NCBI RefSeq assembly: GCF_000287335.1
Contig: NC_018419.1
Span: forward strand, 186,001-250,000
Reading direction: 5' to 3'
DNA from: a secondary endosymbiont of Ctenarytaina eucalypti
Lineage (GTDB): Bacteria > Pseudomonadota > Gammaproteobacteria > Enterobacterales > Enterobacteriaceae
Length of the DNA: 64,000 nt
Shown here: in pieces, positions 32,844 to 41,996 of the stretch
How positions within the stretch are numbered: position 1 is the stretch's first letter
Layout of the letters: each line of letters starts with the position of its first letter
Program-made: the position numbers and the translations under genes
The notes under the pieces: model-generated
The model's database searches: none
What the model saw: only the letters and a program-made list of their open reading frames with translations
Told to the model about the DNA's origin: nothing

Positions 32844-33699
32844 GTCCCCTCACTCCAATGCTCTAGAACTACCGCTAGATAACCTATTATCGCTCAATGT
32901 TAAAATGACATAAATAAAAAGCGAGCTCTGTTGCACAAGAGCGTCTTATGCATCTTCTGTAATACAATGGTAGTAGACAAGACTCTGAATCTAAGGTCTG
33001 TTTTTTCATGAGATTTCACTTCATGATTATACGCTTTAGCAATCAATTAGTAAAATAAACAGAAAGCATCAAATTTTGCATGCAATGTAACCAGACGGGT
33101 ATGAGCTGAAAAAGGATATAGAAAAGTTTTTGATAGAGATGCTTATTAGCCGGAGTACTTCTAACCTTTTTGGTGCCTTCTTCTGAAAATTCATCGTCGA
33201 ATAGCATAACTCTCTAGGATTGAACAATAATCACCAGCACTTGCCTTATGGTGCAGTGTAATCGATGATGAAAATCGCATAAAGTAATAAAACTGCGCAA
33301 GTTAACTTTGTTAAACCAATCGATACTGTAAGATCATCTTTCGTATAAAACCTTACATTCCTTTCGATATAGGCCCTAGCTGCTATTAGGGCGCTTGAAC
33401 AGTTAACACTCACCCATCCACCCGACTGATAAAATAAAGTGCACTAGCACCACACTTTTCTAGCAGCATCATATAGAGCAGTTAACTCTTTTTGCATGGA
33501 GAGAGAAAGCTTCGATTTGACAGCCTGAATACACACTATGTCTGATTAGACAGGGCTATGGATTATCGGTGATCATAATGAAAAAGTTTTTAGTCTTGGA
33601 CTTAGAGCATGACAGGAATGCGTAAGATTGATTGTCAAATTTATCGCCCTGTCTCCAAGACACTTTGAATAGTTTGTGCTTAGTCAAGTAACGACAGCA
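32844..33699. other. Non-coding gap upstream of serC
   Basis: About 850 bases with no recognisable gene. The proximal part should include the serC promoter, which I could not pinpoint. Confidence 0.4.
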
Positions 33700-33850
33700 G
33701 CTAATGACAACATAAAAACGTCAATACATGCTAACAGGGTTTATGTAACAGTTGATAACAGCGGTCTGAATATTTTTGGTAAAGAAATTATAGCGCGTCC
33801 CGATGCTGTATATTGAGAAATACGGTGTATGGAGTAAGCGTTATGGGAAA
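33700..33850 (+). mobile_element. IS903-like transposase relic (copy 7)
   Basis: In one open frame from 33708: N-I-K-T-S-I-H-A-N-R, V-Y-V-T-V-D-N-S-G-L-N-I-F-G-K. This aligns without gaps to S-I-K-T-P-T-R-G-E-I-S-H-L-V-I-D-G-T-G-L plus K-I-F-G-E, including the first catalytic aspartate. The following E-I-I-A-R and R-C-M-E positions fit E-W-K-V-R and R-x-W-R-K, with two stops. The nucleotide string near 33712 is visibly similar to copy 3 near 11571. Confidence 0.6.
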
Positions 33851-34579
33851 GTGGGTGCAGAGATTTAGCTTTTTCAACAAACTAGAGTCTTTTAGGATTT
33901 TGTTGCTGGCGGGGTTGTAGTTCTGTACGGCGCACAGCGTTCGGTTTTTTCTAAAAGCATAGCAATCCAGTTTAACTCTGTTGATATGTGCATCACCTTA
34001 CCTTCTGCTTAGCATCATAGATAAATAAAGCTATAGGAATACCTAGGAGTGTTTTAAAGGGGCAGGGAACTGTTGCTCTTCAGTGAGAAGAGATGATAAT
34101 TTACTGCCCGATACTTTATATAACTCACCTCCTCCTTGATGAGAAGAGTACGGTTTTGCCAATATACCGCCTATTACGCTGCGACGTGAAGGAGGCTTAT
34201 GTTCTGCCTCAACAGATCATTATGCAAGTGATCTTTTGCGTAATCACTGGCGGTGGGCGGCTATCTACCCGGACATGCTGGTTGTAATGAGTTTTTCGAA
34301 AATTTAGAAGAGCCTGTGCATCAATAGTTCTACTATACTAAGATCAGCGCAGATATGTTTATTTTTCGCGTTTTCCATAAGACTAGATACAACAGCTTAC
34401 GGTATACGTTACATTTTTCTACACCCTGCTACTAGCAGACTGACGCGTTCCATAATTACATCGATAATGTTAGTATCTATGAAGCGTTCTATTTTACTGA
34501 AAACTTTTTTAATGCGAGTTCTGCTAAAAAATTACTCGGGTATCTTAGTAAGCGTACTGTGATTTTCAAAATCCAGTCT

Positions 34580-34618
34580 ACTCTTTAGCCTAACGTTTTC
34601 GGCGTTAGGCTAAAGAGT
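34580..34618. repeat. Perfect 16-bp hairpin with 7-base loop
   Basis: ACTCTTTAGCCTAACG (34580-34595), loop TTTTCGG, then the exact reverse complement (34603-34618). No gene lies within 700 bases on either side, so its role is unclear. It could be a terminator of a lost gene or part of a mobile-element end. Confidence 0.7.
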
Positions 34619-34760
34619 CTTCTCATCAGCAACGACAGCGGTGTTTGGCTCTCTCTGAGTAAAAGAGAGGGCTATCACGTCGTCTAGAGATAGCTACTTT
34701 ATCTCTCCCATACACAACAATAACTAACTCCTCTATTAAGATTGTCAGTACCTACGCTTA

Positions 34761-34805
34761 CCAGCCAGCCAGCCAGCCTGCATGCATGCATGCATGCAGG
34801 CTGGC
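34761..34805. repeat. CCAG tetranucleotide run plus 34-base perfect palindrome
   Basis: Four CCAG units (34761-34776) run into a 34-base palindrome (34772-34805) built from GCCAGCC, then ATGC repeats (TGCATGCATGCATGCATGCA in the centre), then GGCTGGC. The two halves are exact reverse complements with no loop. It may form a cruciform. It lies in non-coding DNA. Confidence 0.75.
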
Positions 34806-34909
34806 AAGTGCATGAGTTGGTGATTTTCAGCTTTTAGCCATATAAAGAGAATATGTTATAGTTTATGACCAGCGCGTTTACTGCCTGCAATTACCCTATT
34901 GTAGTTCAA

Positions 34910-35035
34910 AAACCTTTCAAGCAGTTATGTGAGGCTACGCGCTTTTTATCTCTACAGCTATGAAGAAATGATAACGCTTGCAGCGCTTAACTCGCTTCAG
35001 CTATTAAAAAATAGCAGGAACATCCCCATGGTGTC
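34910..35035 (+). mobile_element. IS903-like transposase relic (copy 8, C-terminal end)
   Basis: One frame gives K-Q-L and R-F-L-S-L-Q-L near 34920 (F-K-T-L-L-G-G-H-L-S-L-H-D). Another gives A-A-L-N-S-L-Q-L-L-K-N-S near 34990 (K-A-L-N-R-I-T-L-L-G-M-P-N-S). It may be the far end of copy 7 enlarged by later insertions (including the palindromes between them), or a separate copy. Confidence 0.4.
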
Positions 35036-35282
35036 AATATATCCTAGCCAGTTACTAATTCGTCCAAAATACTTGTGATTTAAAAAGATGAGCCATTTAC
35101 TAAAAAGCACTGTACCGGCATGCTTAATATAGCAATCTCAGAAAAAACTTTAGACTCTCTCCCTAGAAATTCACCAGAAGAGAAAAATTGAGAATAAAGA
35201 CCGCAACGGCACTGACCAGTAAAGTTAACACAAGACGTTTTATTTTACCTAATTCGGCTTCTTTGACGGTTATTGGCACCTC

Positions 35283-36383
35283 TCAATCGGCAAGGGTTCG
35301 GCTGAATGCATCAACAGCAATGATCGCCTGTGCCACCTCTTCAGCGCTGATGTAAGCATTTAGATTACCAAGAGTGTCCGCTTTTCTACAAGCCAGGGCA
35401 CCTACTTTCACTAGGTTTTCATAGGGTTCATTTTCTAAGTGGAGATCTTTAAGAGTGGTTGGCATGACAATTTGGCGGTAAAAGCGGATGTATCGGGCAA
35501 TTTCTTCATCTGATCGTTGCTCTAGCACCATGTGGCTCAGGGTGCCATAGGCGACTTTTTCACCATGGGTCAAATCATGAATACCCCCATGAATAGCAGC
35601 AAAACCGTTATGGATCGCGTGGGCGCCAGCCAGCCCGCCGTTTTCAAATCCTAATCCAGACAGGAGGGTATTGGCTTCTACTACTGCCTCGACAGCTGGA
35701 GTGACCTTTCGCTTGGCGACCGCCTGATAAGCGCTATATCCATAGGTGAGCAAAGTCTCTTCGCAGGCAGCTGCTATTGCTATACCGGCAATAGTCGGTT
35801 TTCCGCCCACCATCGAAAGGGCATTCGTACGCTTTACTGCCTGTGCCTCTACGTAGGTGGCAAGGCCATCGGCGATTCCCGAAGCGAATAGTCGTACTGG
35901 TGCCTGGGCGCAAACAGCAGTATCAACCAGAACTAATTCCGGGCTCTTGTTGTAAAAGCGATAGCTATCGAAAACGCCGTAGTCGCTATAGATGACAGAT
36001 AGCGCGCTACACGGAGCATCGGTCGAAGCAACCGTAGGTACAATAGCTACGGAGTGTTTTAATTCATCTGCTACTGCTTTGGCGGTATCCAGAGTTTTAC
36101 CGCCGCCGAGCCCGACTACCACAGAGGTCTGCAATTCACGAGCCAGTACCGCTAGCCGGAGAATTTCTTTACCTGATGCTTCACCGTTAAAACGCTGATA
36201 ATGATAAGCAAGACTAGATTTTTTTAATGCAACTTTCACCCGATCGCCGATAATGCCCCATACTACATCATCTGCGACAAGAAAAGCATTGGTGCCCAAG
36301 GCAGACAGGTAATGGCCCAATTCATCCAAGGCGCCGCTGCCTTGGACATATTTTCCTGGTGACGAAAAAATAAAGTTTCTCAT
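35283..36383 (-). CDS. gldA: Glycerol dehydrogenase (NAD, zinc-type)
   Basis: Similar over its full length to GldA, which interconverts glycerol and dihydroxyacetone and also acts on methylglyoxal-related compounds. Visible are S-P-G-K-Y-V-Q-G, the NAD-binding G-G-G-K-T-L-D-T-A-K, A-S-T-D-A-P-C-S-A-L-S-V-I-Y, and the zinc ligands in G-I-A-D-G-L-A-T, G-A-H-A-I-H-N-G and T-H-G-E-K-V. GAGG upstream favours the ATG at 36383 (366 residues, E. coli 367) over 36407. It is isolated between two long decayed regions. The true substrate in this organism is not certain; another iron/zinc alcohol dehydrogenase family role is possible. Confidence 0.9.
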   Translation of the reverse strand: MRNFIFSSPGKYVQGSGALDELGHYLSALGTNAFLVADDVVWGIIGDRVKVALKKSSLAYHYQRFNGEASGKEILRLAVLARELQTSVVVGLGGGKTLDTAKAVADELKHSVAIVPTVASTDAPCSALSVIYSDYGVFDSYRFYNKSPELVLVDTAVCAQAPVRLFASGIADGLATYVEAQAVKRTNALSMVGGKPTIAGIAIAAACEETLLTYGYSAYQAVAKRKVTPAVEAVVEANTLLSGLGFENGGLAGAHAIHNGFAAIHGGIHDLTHGEKVAYGTLSHMVLEQRSDEEIARYIRFYRQIVMPTTLKDLHLENEPYENLVKVGALACRKADTLGNLNAYISAEEVAQAIIAVDAFSRTLAD

Positions 36384-37129
36384 AGATGTACCTCGATCAT
36401 TAAACATGCACTATGCCGGCTTCTACCGACGGTCTCCAGAGTGGACCGCTTCTACGATTGTAGTTCAGGCGGCTGGATAGTGCGTGGCTGAGCCACACCT
36501 AAAACTATTTTAAATAAAAGGAGTGCGATCCACGAGGATGCTTACTATCGACTGACGATGAGGCTAAAAGCATAATGAGCTGTTGATATTATTCAGGCCA
36601 CACTGCATTGCTCTGGCAGTTCGGAGTTGGAGACTATACACTCGGCTATATCATGCATGACGCTTGCACCTCAAGAGTAATCCTTTTTTAGGTGATGCTG
36701 ATACTCTTAGGCATACCTGGCACTATAATCGAGCGAGGTACTTGGACTATCGACATCACCTCAGCTTATTTGAATCGCATGGTTTTCGGATGACTCGCCA
36801 TAAGGTTATTTCCCGCTACATAACTGTTTTGGTTAGAGGAATCGATTGTAAACATATTGTCTAGTTCTGGTTACTGTTACTGAGATGCTTTTTTGATATT
36901 AGCGAAGTTATGCTTACAATATCAGTGTTGCCAATATTATTTTCTACCTTCTATGGGGGTAGGCCGGGTTTTAGTTTCTTTCTTGGCAGAGAATCGTGCG
37001 AGCAACATGCGTCATGCTTTTATTAACAGAGAATCATGCTGTTCTGATATAAAGTTGTAGCAGAACATGCTGAGGCGCTCGGGTGTACCGGTTTCTCATC
37101 AGGGCTCATTGCCTCATTATATGTTAAAA
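36384..37129. other. Non-coding gap upstream of gldA
   Basis: About 750 bases. A 66-codon plus-strand frame (36664-36864) has no recognisable family. The part above 36950 may be the unreadable end of the adjacent transposase relic. Confidence 0.4.
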
Positions 37130-37560
37130 GGATCAATTAATTGATTAAGCATGCGCAAGTAGCCTAATAGCTCTTAGCCAACACTTACCCTATTTTGTAG
37201 ATAGGCTCTTCTTTATCAACTTTTAGTAGAGCCCTTAGGTGATGGGGAATGCTGCGCCATAAATCGGCGCAGATCATTTTATATAGCGTGCTATCCGAGG
37301 TGAGATGTAATGTACCCACACTCTGTATTTATCAGCTTTCGCCTTCCTGGAAAGGCTATGCGCCTTCACTAAAAAATTTTAGGCCGGTACTATCAAGAAC
37401 GAGATTAATAATTTAACCGCGTGTTGACGTTTTTATGCTGATCTTTACCGCTATTGCTTGCTTGCTGAGCAATAAATTTTTAGGTACCTTATCGGTAGCA
37501 AAATGCGTTAATACATTACGTTAACGCATCCTATTGGCCTCTTAGCTAGCGCGTGCAGCA
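37130..37560 (-). mobile_element. IS903-like transposase relic (copy 9, best preserved motifs)
   Basis: Minus strand, almost one frame: V-P-K-N-L-L-L-S-K-Q-A-I-A-V-K-I-S-I-K-T, then S-T-R-G-stop, near 37430-37490 (C-P-D-Y-S-L-V-S-R-R-A-K-T-V-D-I-S-I-K-T). L-V-L-D-S-T-G-L-K-F-F-S-E-G near 37390 (L-V-I-D-G-T-G-L-K-I-F-G-E-G). L-H-L-T-S-D-S near 37300 (L-H-L-A-V-D-S). I-C-A-D-L near 37270 (I-C-A-D-L). A L-A-K-S-Y context follows. Several in-frame stops make it dead, but codon spacing is largely intact over about 130 residues. Confidence 0.75.
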
Positions 37561-38059
37561 ACCTTACATGATCAGGAACGTCGTGATGTTACTACTGTAA
37601 GTAGAGTGGCAAATGCTTCTTTTGTCAAGAGAGCTTTGTCTATCTATACAGAGCTGGCTGATTCAGCCATGCATCACTATCAGATAATCATGCTACTTGA
37701 CGGCTTGTTACGTACATCACTAAGTGCTTTCAAACTTTGCCGTGTGATAGAGAGCATTCGCTTACATAACCTATATATCATCGATCTAGTTATCACCCCC
37801 GAATCAGGCTTTATTTAATTAAAATCTATATTGCTCTATTGTGCAGATGTCATAGGTATGCTCGCGATCCGTCAAAGCGCTTACTGAATGACACTTTTAA
37901 AAAACATAACAGTAGCTGCATCGTCTAAAAACCAGCTGATCCTTGGCGAAATTATTACAAATTTTAATGTACTCAATAAACCAGTTCACAAGACAATTTT
38001 CACTAAAGCCAGTACAGCTTTATTGCAAAAACAGCATCCGAATTATCCTAAACCAAGGG
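37561..38059. other. Non-coding gap
   Basis: About 500 bases. A 70-codon plus-strand frame (37606-37818) is present, without recognisable similarity or a good ribosome site. Confidence 0.4.
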
Positions 38060-38270
38060 AATAACAAGTAAAATATCAATAAATAAGATGATTTCGGCCT
38101 CTCTAACATAAAAGAGAACAATGGTATTTTACTATGAGGTGTTCATAGGAGATAATTGTAATCCGGGATGTCCCTTTTGCTCATGCGATCTAATCTTAAT
38201 ACTTATAAGGTGAAGACAGCCATTAGTACACAACACCGATAGCATATAATCTATTTATTCACATATGTCC
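38060..38270 (-). pseudogene. cyaY: Possible cyaY remnant (frataxin)
   Basis: CyaY lies divergently upstream of lptM in E. coli. Here the minus strand shows I-D-Y-x-x-x-x-x-C-T-N-G-C-L-H-L-I-S near 38225 (family I-D-x-E-x-N-G-G-V-L-T-I-T-F), K-G-H-P-G-L-Q-L near 38170 (K-Q-G-G-Y-H-F-D-L) and A-E-I-I-L-F-I-D-I-L-L near 38085 (G-E-T-F-W-D-L-L-E). Frames shift between pieces. This is a weak reading resting on position and fragment order. Confidence 0.28.
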
Positions 38271-38386
38271 ATTTTGGTCAAACTCAGATGTATAAATTTT
38301 TTGTTAGTTACAATTGCCCTTGCCTTTTATATGTCACCTGCGATTATAAGATGCTTAGAACAGACGACACGTAGGTGATGAGTCAA

Positions 38387-38566
38387 ATGAAAAACGTATT
38401 TCATCATGCCGCACTGGGATTAATCCTGATGGGGCTGTATGGATGTGGTTTAAAACCCCCTTTTATTGTCCAAAAGTGGGACAATACTGATCAAAAGCAA
38501 ACAGTAACAGTAGAAGCCAACGCTCACGAAGTCGTTGACTTAGTAATCCAAAAGTATCGACTTTGA
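38387..38566 (+). CDS. lptM: LPS-assembly lipoprotein LptM (YifL)
   Basis: A 59-residue lipoprotein starting M-K-N-V-F-H-H-A, with a hydrophobic signal and lipobox L-Y-G-C (cysteine near residue 20), followed by the family hallmark G-L-K-x-P. E. coli LptM has T-G-C-G-L-K-G-P at the same place and 67 residues. LptM helps mature the LPS translocon LptD. The start at 38387 has AGGTGA about nine bases upstream; the codons at 38375 and 38378 are in frame but unlikely. It precedes dapF as in E. coli. The tail beyond the lipobox is poorly conserved in the family. Confidence 0.8.
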   Translation: MKNVFHHAALGLILMGLYGCGLKPPFIVQKWDNTDQKQTVTVEANAHEVVDLVIQKYRL

Positions 38567-38684
38567 CCAGGAATGATTTCAGTAGCACTACTTGCGAGCG
38601 TCAATGAATGCAATCAAGACTCGGTCGCTTTCTACCAAAAGACGGGCTATGTTAGGCTATTAGTTACTCAAAAAGGGGTGGGAT

Positions 38685-39509
38685 ATGCGGTTCTCAAAAA
38701 TGCATAGCCTGGGTAACGACTTCATGGTCGTGGATTCCTTAACGAAAAATGTTTCTTTTTCACCTGACATGATCCGCCGTCTCTCGCACCGGCATTACGG
38801 TGTCGGTTTTGATCAATTATTAATGGTGGAACCGCCCTATAATCCGGAACTGGATTTCCATTATCGAATTTTCAACGCTGACGGTAGCGAAGTGACCCAA
38901 TGTGGTAATGGCGCGTGTTGTTTTGCCTATTTCGTGCGCCTGAAGCATCTGACTAATAAGCGCAACATCCTCGTGAGCACCCAGGCGGGGAGAATGGTCT
39001 TGACTATCACGGAAAACAATCTGGTACAAGTCAATATGGGAGAGCCAAATTTCAACCCAAAGCAAGTGCCATTTCGCGCGGCTAAAGCTGAGAGCACTTA
39101 TATCATACGCGTGGCGGGACAGAGAGTGCCGTGTGGTGTGGTGTCCATAGGGAACCCCCACTGCGTGATTACCGTAAACAGAGTGGAGAGCGCGCCAGTT
39201 CTAAGGCTAGGACCGAAGATAGAGCGTCACGAGCGCTTTCTGAACAGGGTTAATATTGGATTCATGCAAGTGTTAAACCGTGAGCATATCCGCCTAAGAG
39301 TTTATGAGCGTGGTGCAGGTGAAACCCAAGCATGCGGAAGCGGTGCTTGCGCTGCAGTCGCGGTAGGCATCATGCAGGGTAAATTAGAAGAGCAGGTGCG
39401 CGTAGAGCTACCTGGCGGCCAGCTTGATGTTAACTGGCGAGGGCCCGGTCATTTTTTATATATGACTGGCCCCGCAACTCATATCTATGAGGGATTAATT
39501 TATTTATGA
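38685..39509 (+). CDS. dapF: Diaminopimelate epimerase
   Basis: Converts LL- to meso-diaminopimelate for lysine and peptidoglycan. 274 residues, as in E. coli. The two catalytic cysteines are in Q-C-G-N-G-A and [19 protein letters not shown] and V-R-V-E-L-P-G-G are present. The first active-site motif, normally C-G-N-G-A-R-C, reads C-G-N-G-A-C-C: the arginine codon CGT has become TGT (about 38926). The protein is otherwise well kept. AAGGGG precedes the ATG. The stop overlaps the start of the decayed yigA. Confidence 0.95.
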   Translation: MRFSKMHSLGNDFMVVDSLTKNVSFSPDMIRRLSHRHYGVGFDQLLMVEPPYNPELDFHYRIFNADGSEVTQCGNGACCFAYFVRLKHLTNKRNILVSTQAGRMVLTITENNLVQVNMGEPNFNPKQVPFRAAKAESTYIIRVAGQRVPCGVVSIGNPHCVITVNRVESAPVLRLGPKIERHERFLNRVNIGFMQVLNREHIRLRVYERGAGETQACGSGACAAVAVGIMQGKLEEQVRVELPGGQLDVNWRGPGHFLYMTGPATHIYEGLIYL

Positions 39510-39640
39510 CGCACGGTTTCACACAGGAGGATAGCAAAAAGACTTGATCATCAAGAGGTGATCTAATATCTATTGGCATACCGGGATGATGCTCTCCACG
39601 CTGCTAGGATCATAAACTCTAGAAAGCAGGTAGCCTTGCT
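39506..39640 (+). pseudogene. yigA: yigA remnant (DUF484 protein)
   Basis: An ATG at 39506 overlaps the dapF stop (ATGA). After 13 codons and a frameshift, the DNA reads L-D-H-Q-E-V-I-stop-Y-L-L-A-Y (YigA L-D-D-R-A-V-V-D-Y-L-I-K-N). Later parts are unreadable. YigA lies between dapF and xerC in E. coli and has no firm function. Overlap and start similarity make the identification fair, and the frame is clearly broken. Confidence 0.5.
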
Positions 39641-39757
39641 AGATCCTGCTTTCCGATACGCTGCTTTATTGCACTAACAAATTGGCACCAGAGTACCGAT
39701 ATCCCGCAGTTAGAAGATGATCTCGTGCTGATTGATGAAAAACGAGTATACTGTATC

Positions 39758-39820
39758 CGTACACCGCTCAGCTACTTATAACTGCAATGCCAATCTATAG
39801 GCATTGCAAGGCGGTGTACG
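39758..39820. repeat. Nested inverted repeats in the yigA-xerC relic region
   Basis: An outer stem CGTACACCGC (39758-39767) with GCGGTGTACG (39811-39820) encloses an inner stem TGCAATGCC (39783-39791) with GGCATTGCA (39800-39808), loop AATCTATA. Both stems are perfect. The left spacer is 15 bases and the right spacer two. No known RNA family was recognised. Confidence 0.55.
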
Positions 39821-40419
39821 TACGGGAGCCTATAAATCAGATCAAGCGCTAGGCACATCAGTTGACGACTGCAAATAAAAGCATATCTACATGCTACTTT
39901 AGTGACTAAAAGTAGCAAAGTGATCTGTCAGGGCGTGTACTGGTGCTAATAGAGAAAATGGATCACAATGATCATGCTATCAAAAATCTGTAAACAGCTT
40001 AGCATTTCTGCCCCTTCAGTTTATAGTGGAGGCTTCTTTCACCGTCTCACCACGCCGGCATGATGCATGACTAGGCTGTGCTAATGTTAACTACTCAGTA
40101 TGGAAAGAATACCGTGTTATTATAGTATTTACAAAAGCTTGTTCTGTTCTAATAGGACGCTTGGTCAAAATAAACTAGACCGACATGCGATCTCCGCTAT
40201 GGCTGAAAATAGATCCCTTGCTGCAATCTGTTCGGGTGGCGCAGCAGTGGGTCTGCTTTATGAGAATAAGGGGAGAACTTGGACGAAGTAGATCCCAGAA
40301 ACTCGAGCGCAGTAAGTCTCTCTTTTTAGTTAGCCAAGGTTGAGCCGAAAGAGTGGTGGTCGAGAGTCTCGTGTTAGATTTTTTCTAGGATGATCAATGA
40401 GCATCTTCCCGCTGAGAAA

Positions 40420-41012
40420 AAAACATGGCGTACGCTTTCCCCTCGCCACGCTACGACCTGCATCTTCTCAAGAAGACATGCATCGATAAAGTTAACCTAC
40501 TTCTAGATATCGATCATATACGAGCACTAAGCTACGCGGGCTCATGAGGTGTGGAATCATCATATATCATTTCCCACGGCGTCGAGAAAAATAAATGGGT
40601 CTAAATTCAGTCACGTTTCTCTCCGTGATTGCAATGTGTGAACGGCAAAATGGCCAATAAAAAACGTCAACGACCCCAGATTCTACCGCCGTAACCTAAC
40701 TGGGACTATGTAATCATTATGCGCATTTAGCATGATGTGGCGTTGATCCGCCAAAACAGAGTGCCGATGATTGTAGGTAACGTACAGAAACATCTTTGTA
40801 CATAGGGCATGCAGAAAAAATCAATAATTATGCTAATTCGGGTATGCTAAGTCACTTTTTCACTGTCCATATGCTGGAATAAAGTGCTAACTAGCGTTCA
40901 CTGTCAGCGCTACTTGGGCATACTAGATACAGAATGACCCAGACCTATACTCACCTTATTTTTTAGTCTTGGGTATCGTCTGACGAGGTCGCGAACCCAC
41001 TAGCTAACCGGG
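40420..41012 (+). pseudogene. xerC: xerC relic (chromosome dimer recombinase)
   Basis: Upstream of yigB, in xerC position, long stretches stay in register with XerC despite stops. L-H-L-L-K-K-T-C-I-D-K-V-N-L-L-L-D-I-D near 40460-40515 (R-H-L-P-K-N-I-D-V-D-D-M-N-R-L-L-D-I-D). V-Q-K-H-L near 40785. H-F-F-T-V-H-M-L-E-stop near 40853 (H-S-F-A-T-H-M-L-E-S). L-L-G-H near 40912 (L-L-G-H). T-Q-T-Y-T-H-L-I-F-stop near 40938 (T-Q-I-Y-T-H-L-D-F). A-N-P-L-A-N-R-G-K near 40990 (A-H-P-R-A-K-R-G-K). At least five in-frame stops exist, mostly from point mutations. The conserved L-R-H arginine is lost and the tyrosine context Y-T-H is kept. Confidence 0.85.
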
Positions 41013-41021
41013 GAAAACCTC

Positions 41022-41738
41022 ATGCATTTCTATCGTTCTTTGCGAGAGTTGCGCGCGTTAAGCTTTGATCTTGATGATACGCTTTACGATAATCGGCCTG
41101 TTATTTCGCGCACTGAATTCGAGTGCGTGCGGTTTCTGCAGCATTACCATCCCGCTCTAAGCGGGCTAGGGCAGTACGATTATGAGCGATTGCGCTGTGA
41201 ACTTCGCCAGCGTGAGCCAGAGATTTACCACGACGTCAGTTATTGGCGATGGCGCTCTATCGAACTGGCAATGCGTAAGGCGGGGCTTAGCGAGTCAGAG
41301 GCGCGCATCGGAGCCAATTCTGCTATGGAGGTCATTATGCACTGGCGTAGCCAAATAAACGTGCCAGTGGAAACCCACAGCACTCTAGAGAAATTAAGCA
41401 CCCGATGGCCGCTAGTAGTTATAACTAATGGAAACGCTTCCCCTGAGGCTTGCGGACTAATGGGCTATTTTCGCTATATTTTTCGTGCTGGCCCGGATGG
41501 CCGAGCCAAGCCCTATCAAGACATGTATCAGCTAGCGGCAATAAAATTAAATGTACCTCCCTGCAATATTCTGCATGTGGGCGATGATTTGGAGGCGGAC
41601 GTCACCGGAGCCATTCGTTGCGGAATGCAGGCATGCTGGATCAATGATCGCAGCTGTAATTTTGCTTCTGCTGCTGATGCGCGGCTGTTACCGCATCTAG
41701 AAATTTCACGACTAGCATCCCTAACAGCTTTGTTTTAA
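41022..41738 (+). CDS. yigB: HAD-family phosphatase YigB (FMN / riboflavin-precursor phosphatase)
   Basis: A 238-residue haloacid dehalogenase-type phosphatase matching E. coli YigB, which dephosphorylates FMN and the riboflavin intermediate 5-amino-6-(5-phosphoribitylamino)uracil. The nucleophile motif is [12 protein letters not shown]. The second motif is V-I-T-N-G-N-A; K in R-A-K-P-Y and G-D-D-L-E-A-D-V complete the active site. It ends [13 protein letters not shown], as in E. coli. GGGGA lies upstream of the ATG. Its retention fits a need for riboflavin cofactors. xerC before it is dead. Confidence 0.93.
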   Translation: MHFYRSLRELRALSFDLDDTLYDNRPVISRTEFECVRFLQHYHPALSGLGQYDYERLRCELRQREPEIYHDVSYWRWRSIELAMRKAGLSESEARIGANSAMEVIMHWRSQINVPVETHSTLEKLSTRWPLVVITNGNASPEACGLMGYFRYIFRAGPDGRAKPYQDMYQLAAIKLNVPPCNILHVGDDLEADVTGAIRCGMQACWINDRSCNFASAADARLLPHLEISRLASLTALF

Positions 41739-41996
41739 TTAACACTAAATTTTTAATTTTTGAATCATGGAGGATAGTGCTCTTTTACGATGAGGTTTAG
41801 TAAAGAATACTGCTCTTTGAGAATTGTCATTACCTCATTCGGCATTACTTAATGATGTTAAGTTAAAGTTATTAATCACTGTTTGTGAAAAACAGTAATT
41901 AATATATTTATTCAACACATGAATCGGGGTGTGTCAATGTCCAGTGTGTTTGTCGACCTAGGACAGTAATACCCAATTTTATATTCAAGGCCACCT

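Noticed and set aside
41878-41896. Possible LexA box upstream of uvrD (ACTGTTT ... AAACAGT)
   Set aside because: CTG and CAG are 11 bases apart instead of 10, and it lies about 100 bases from the start; at best a decayed site.
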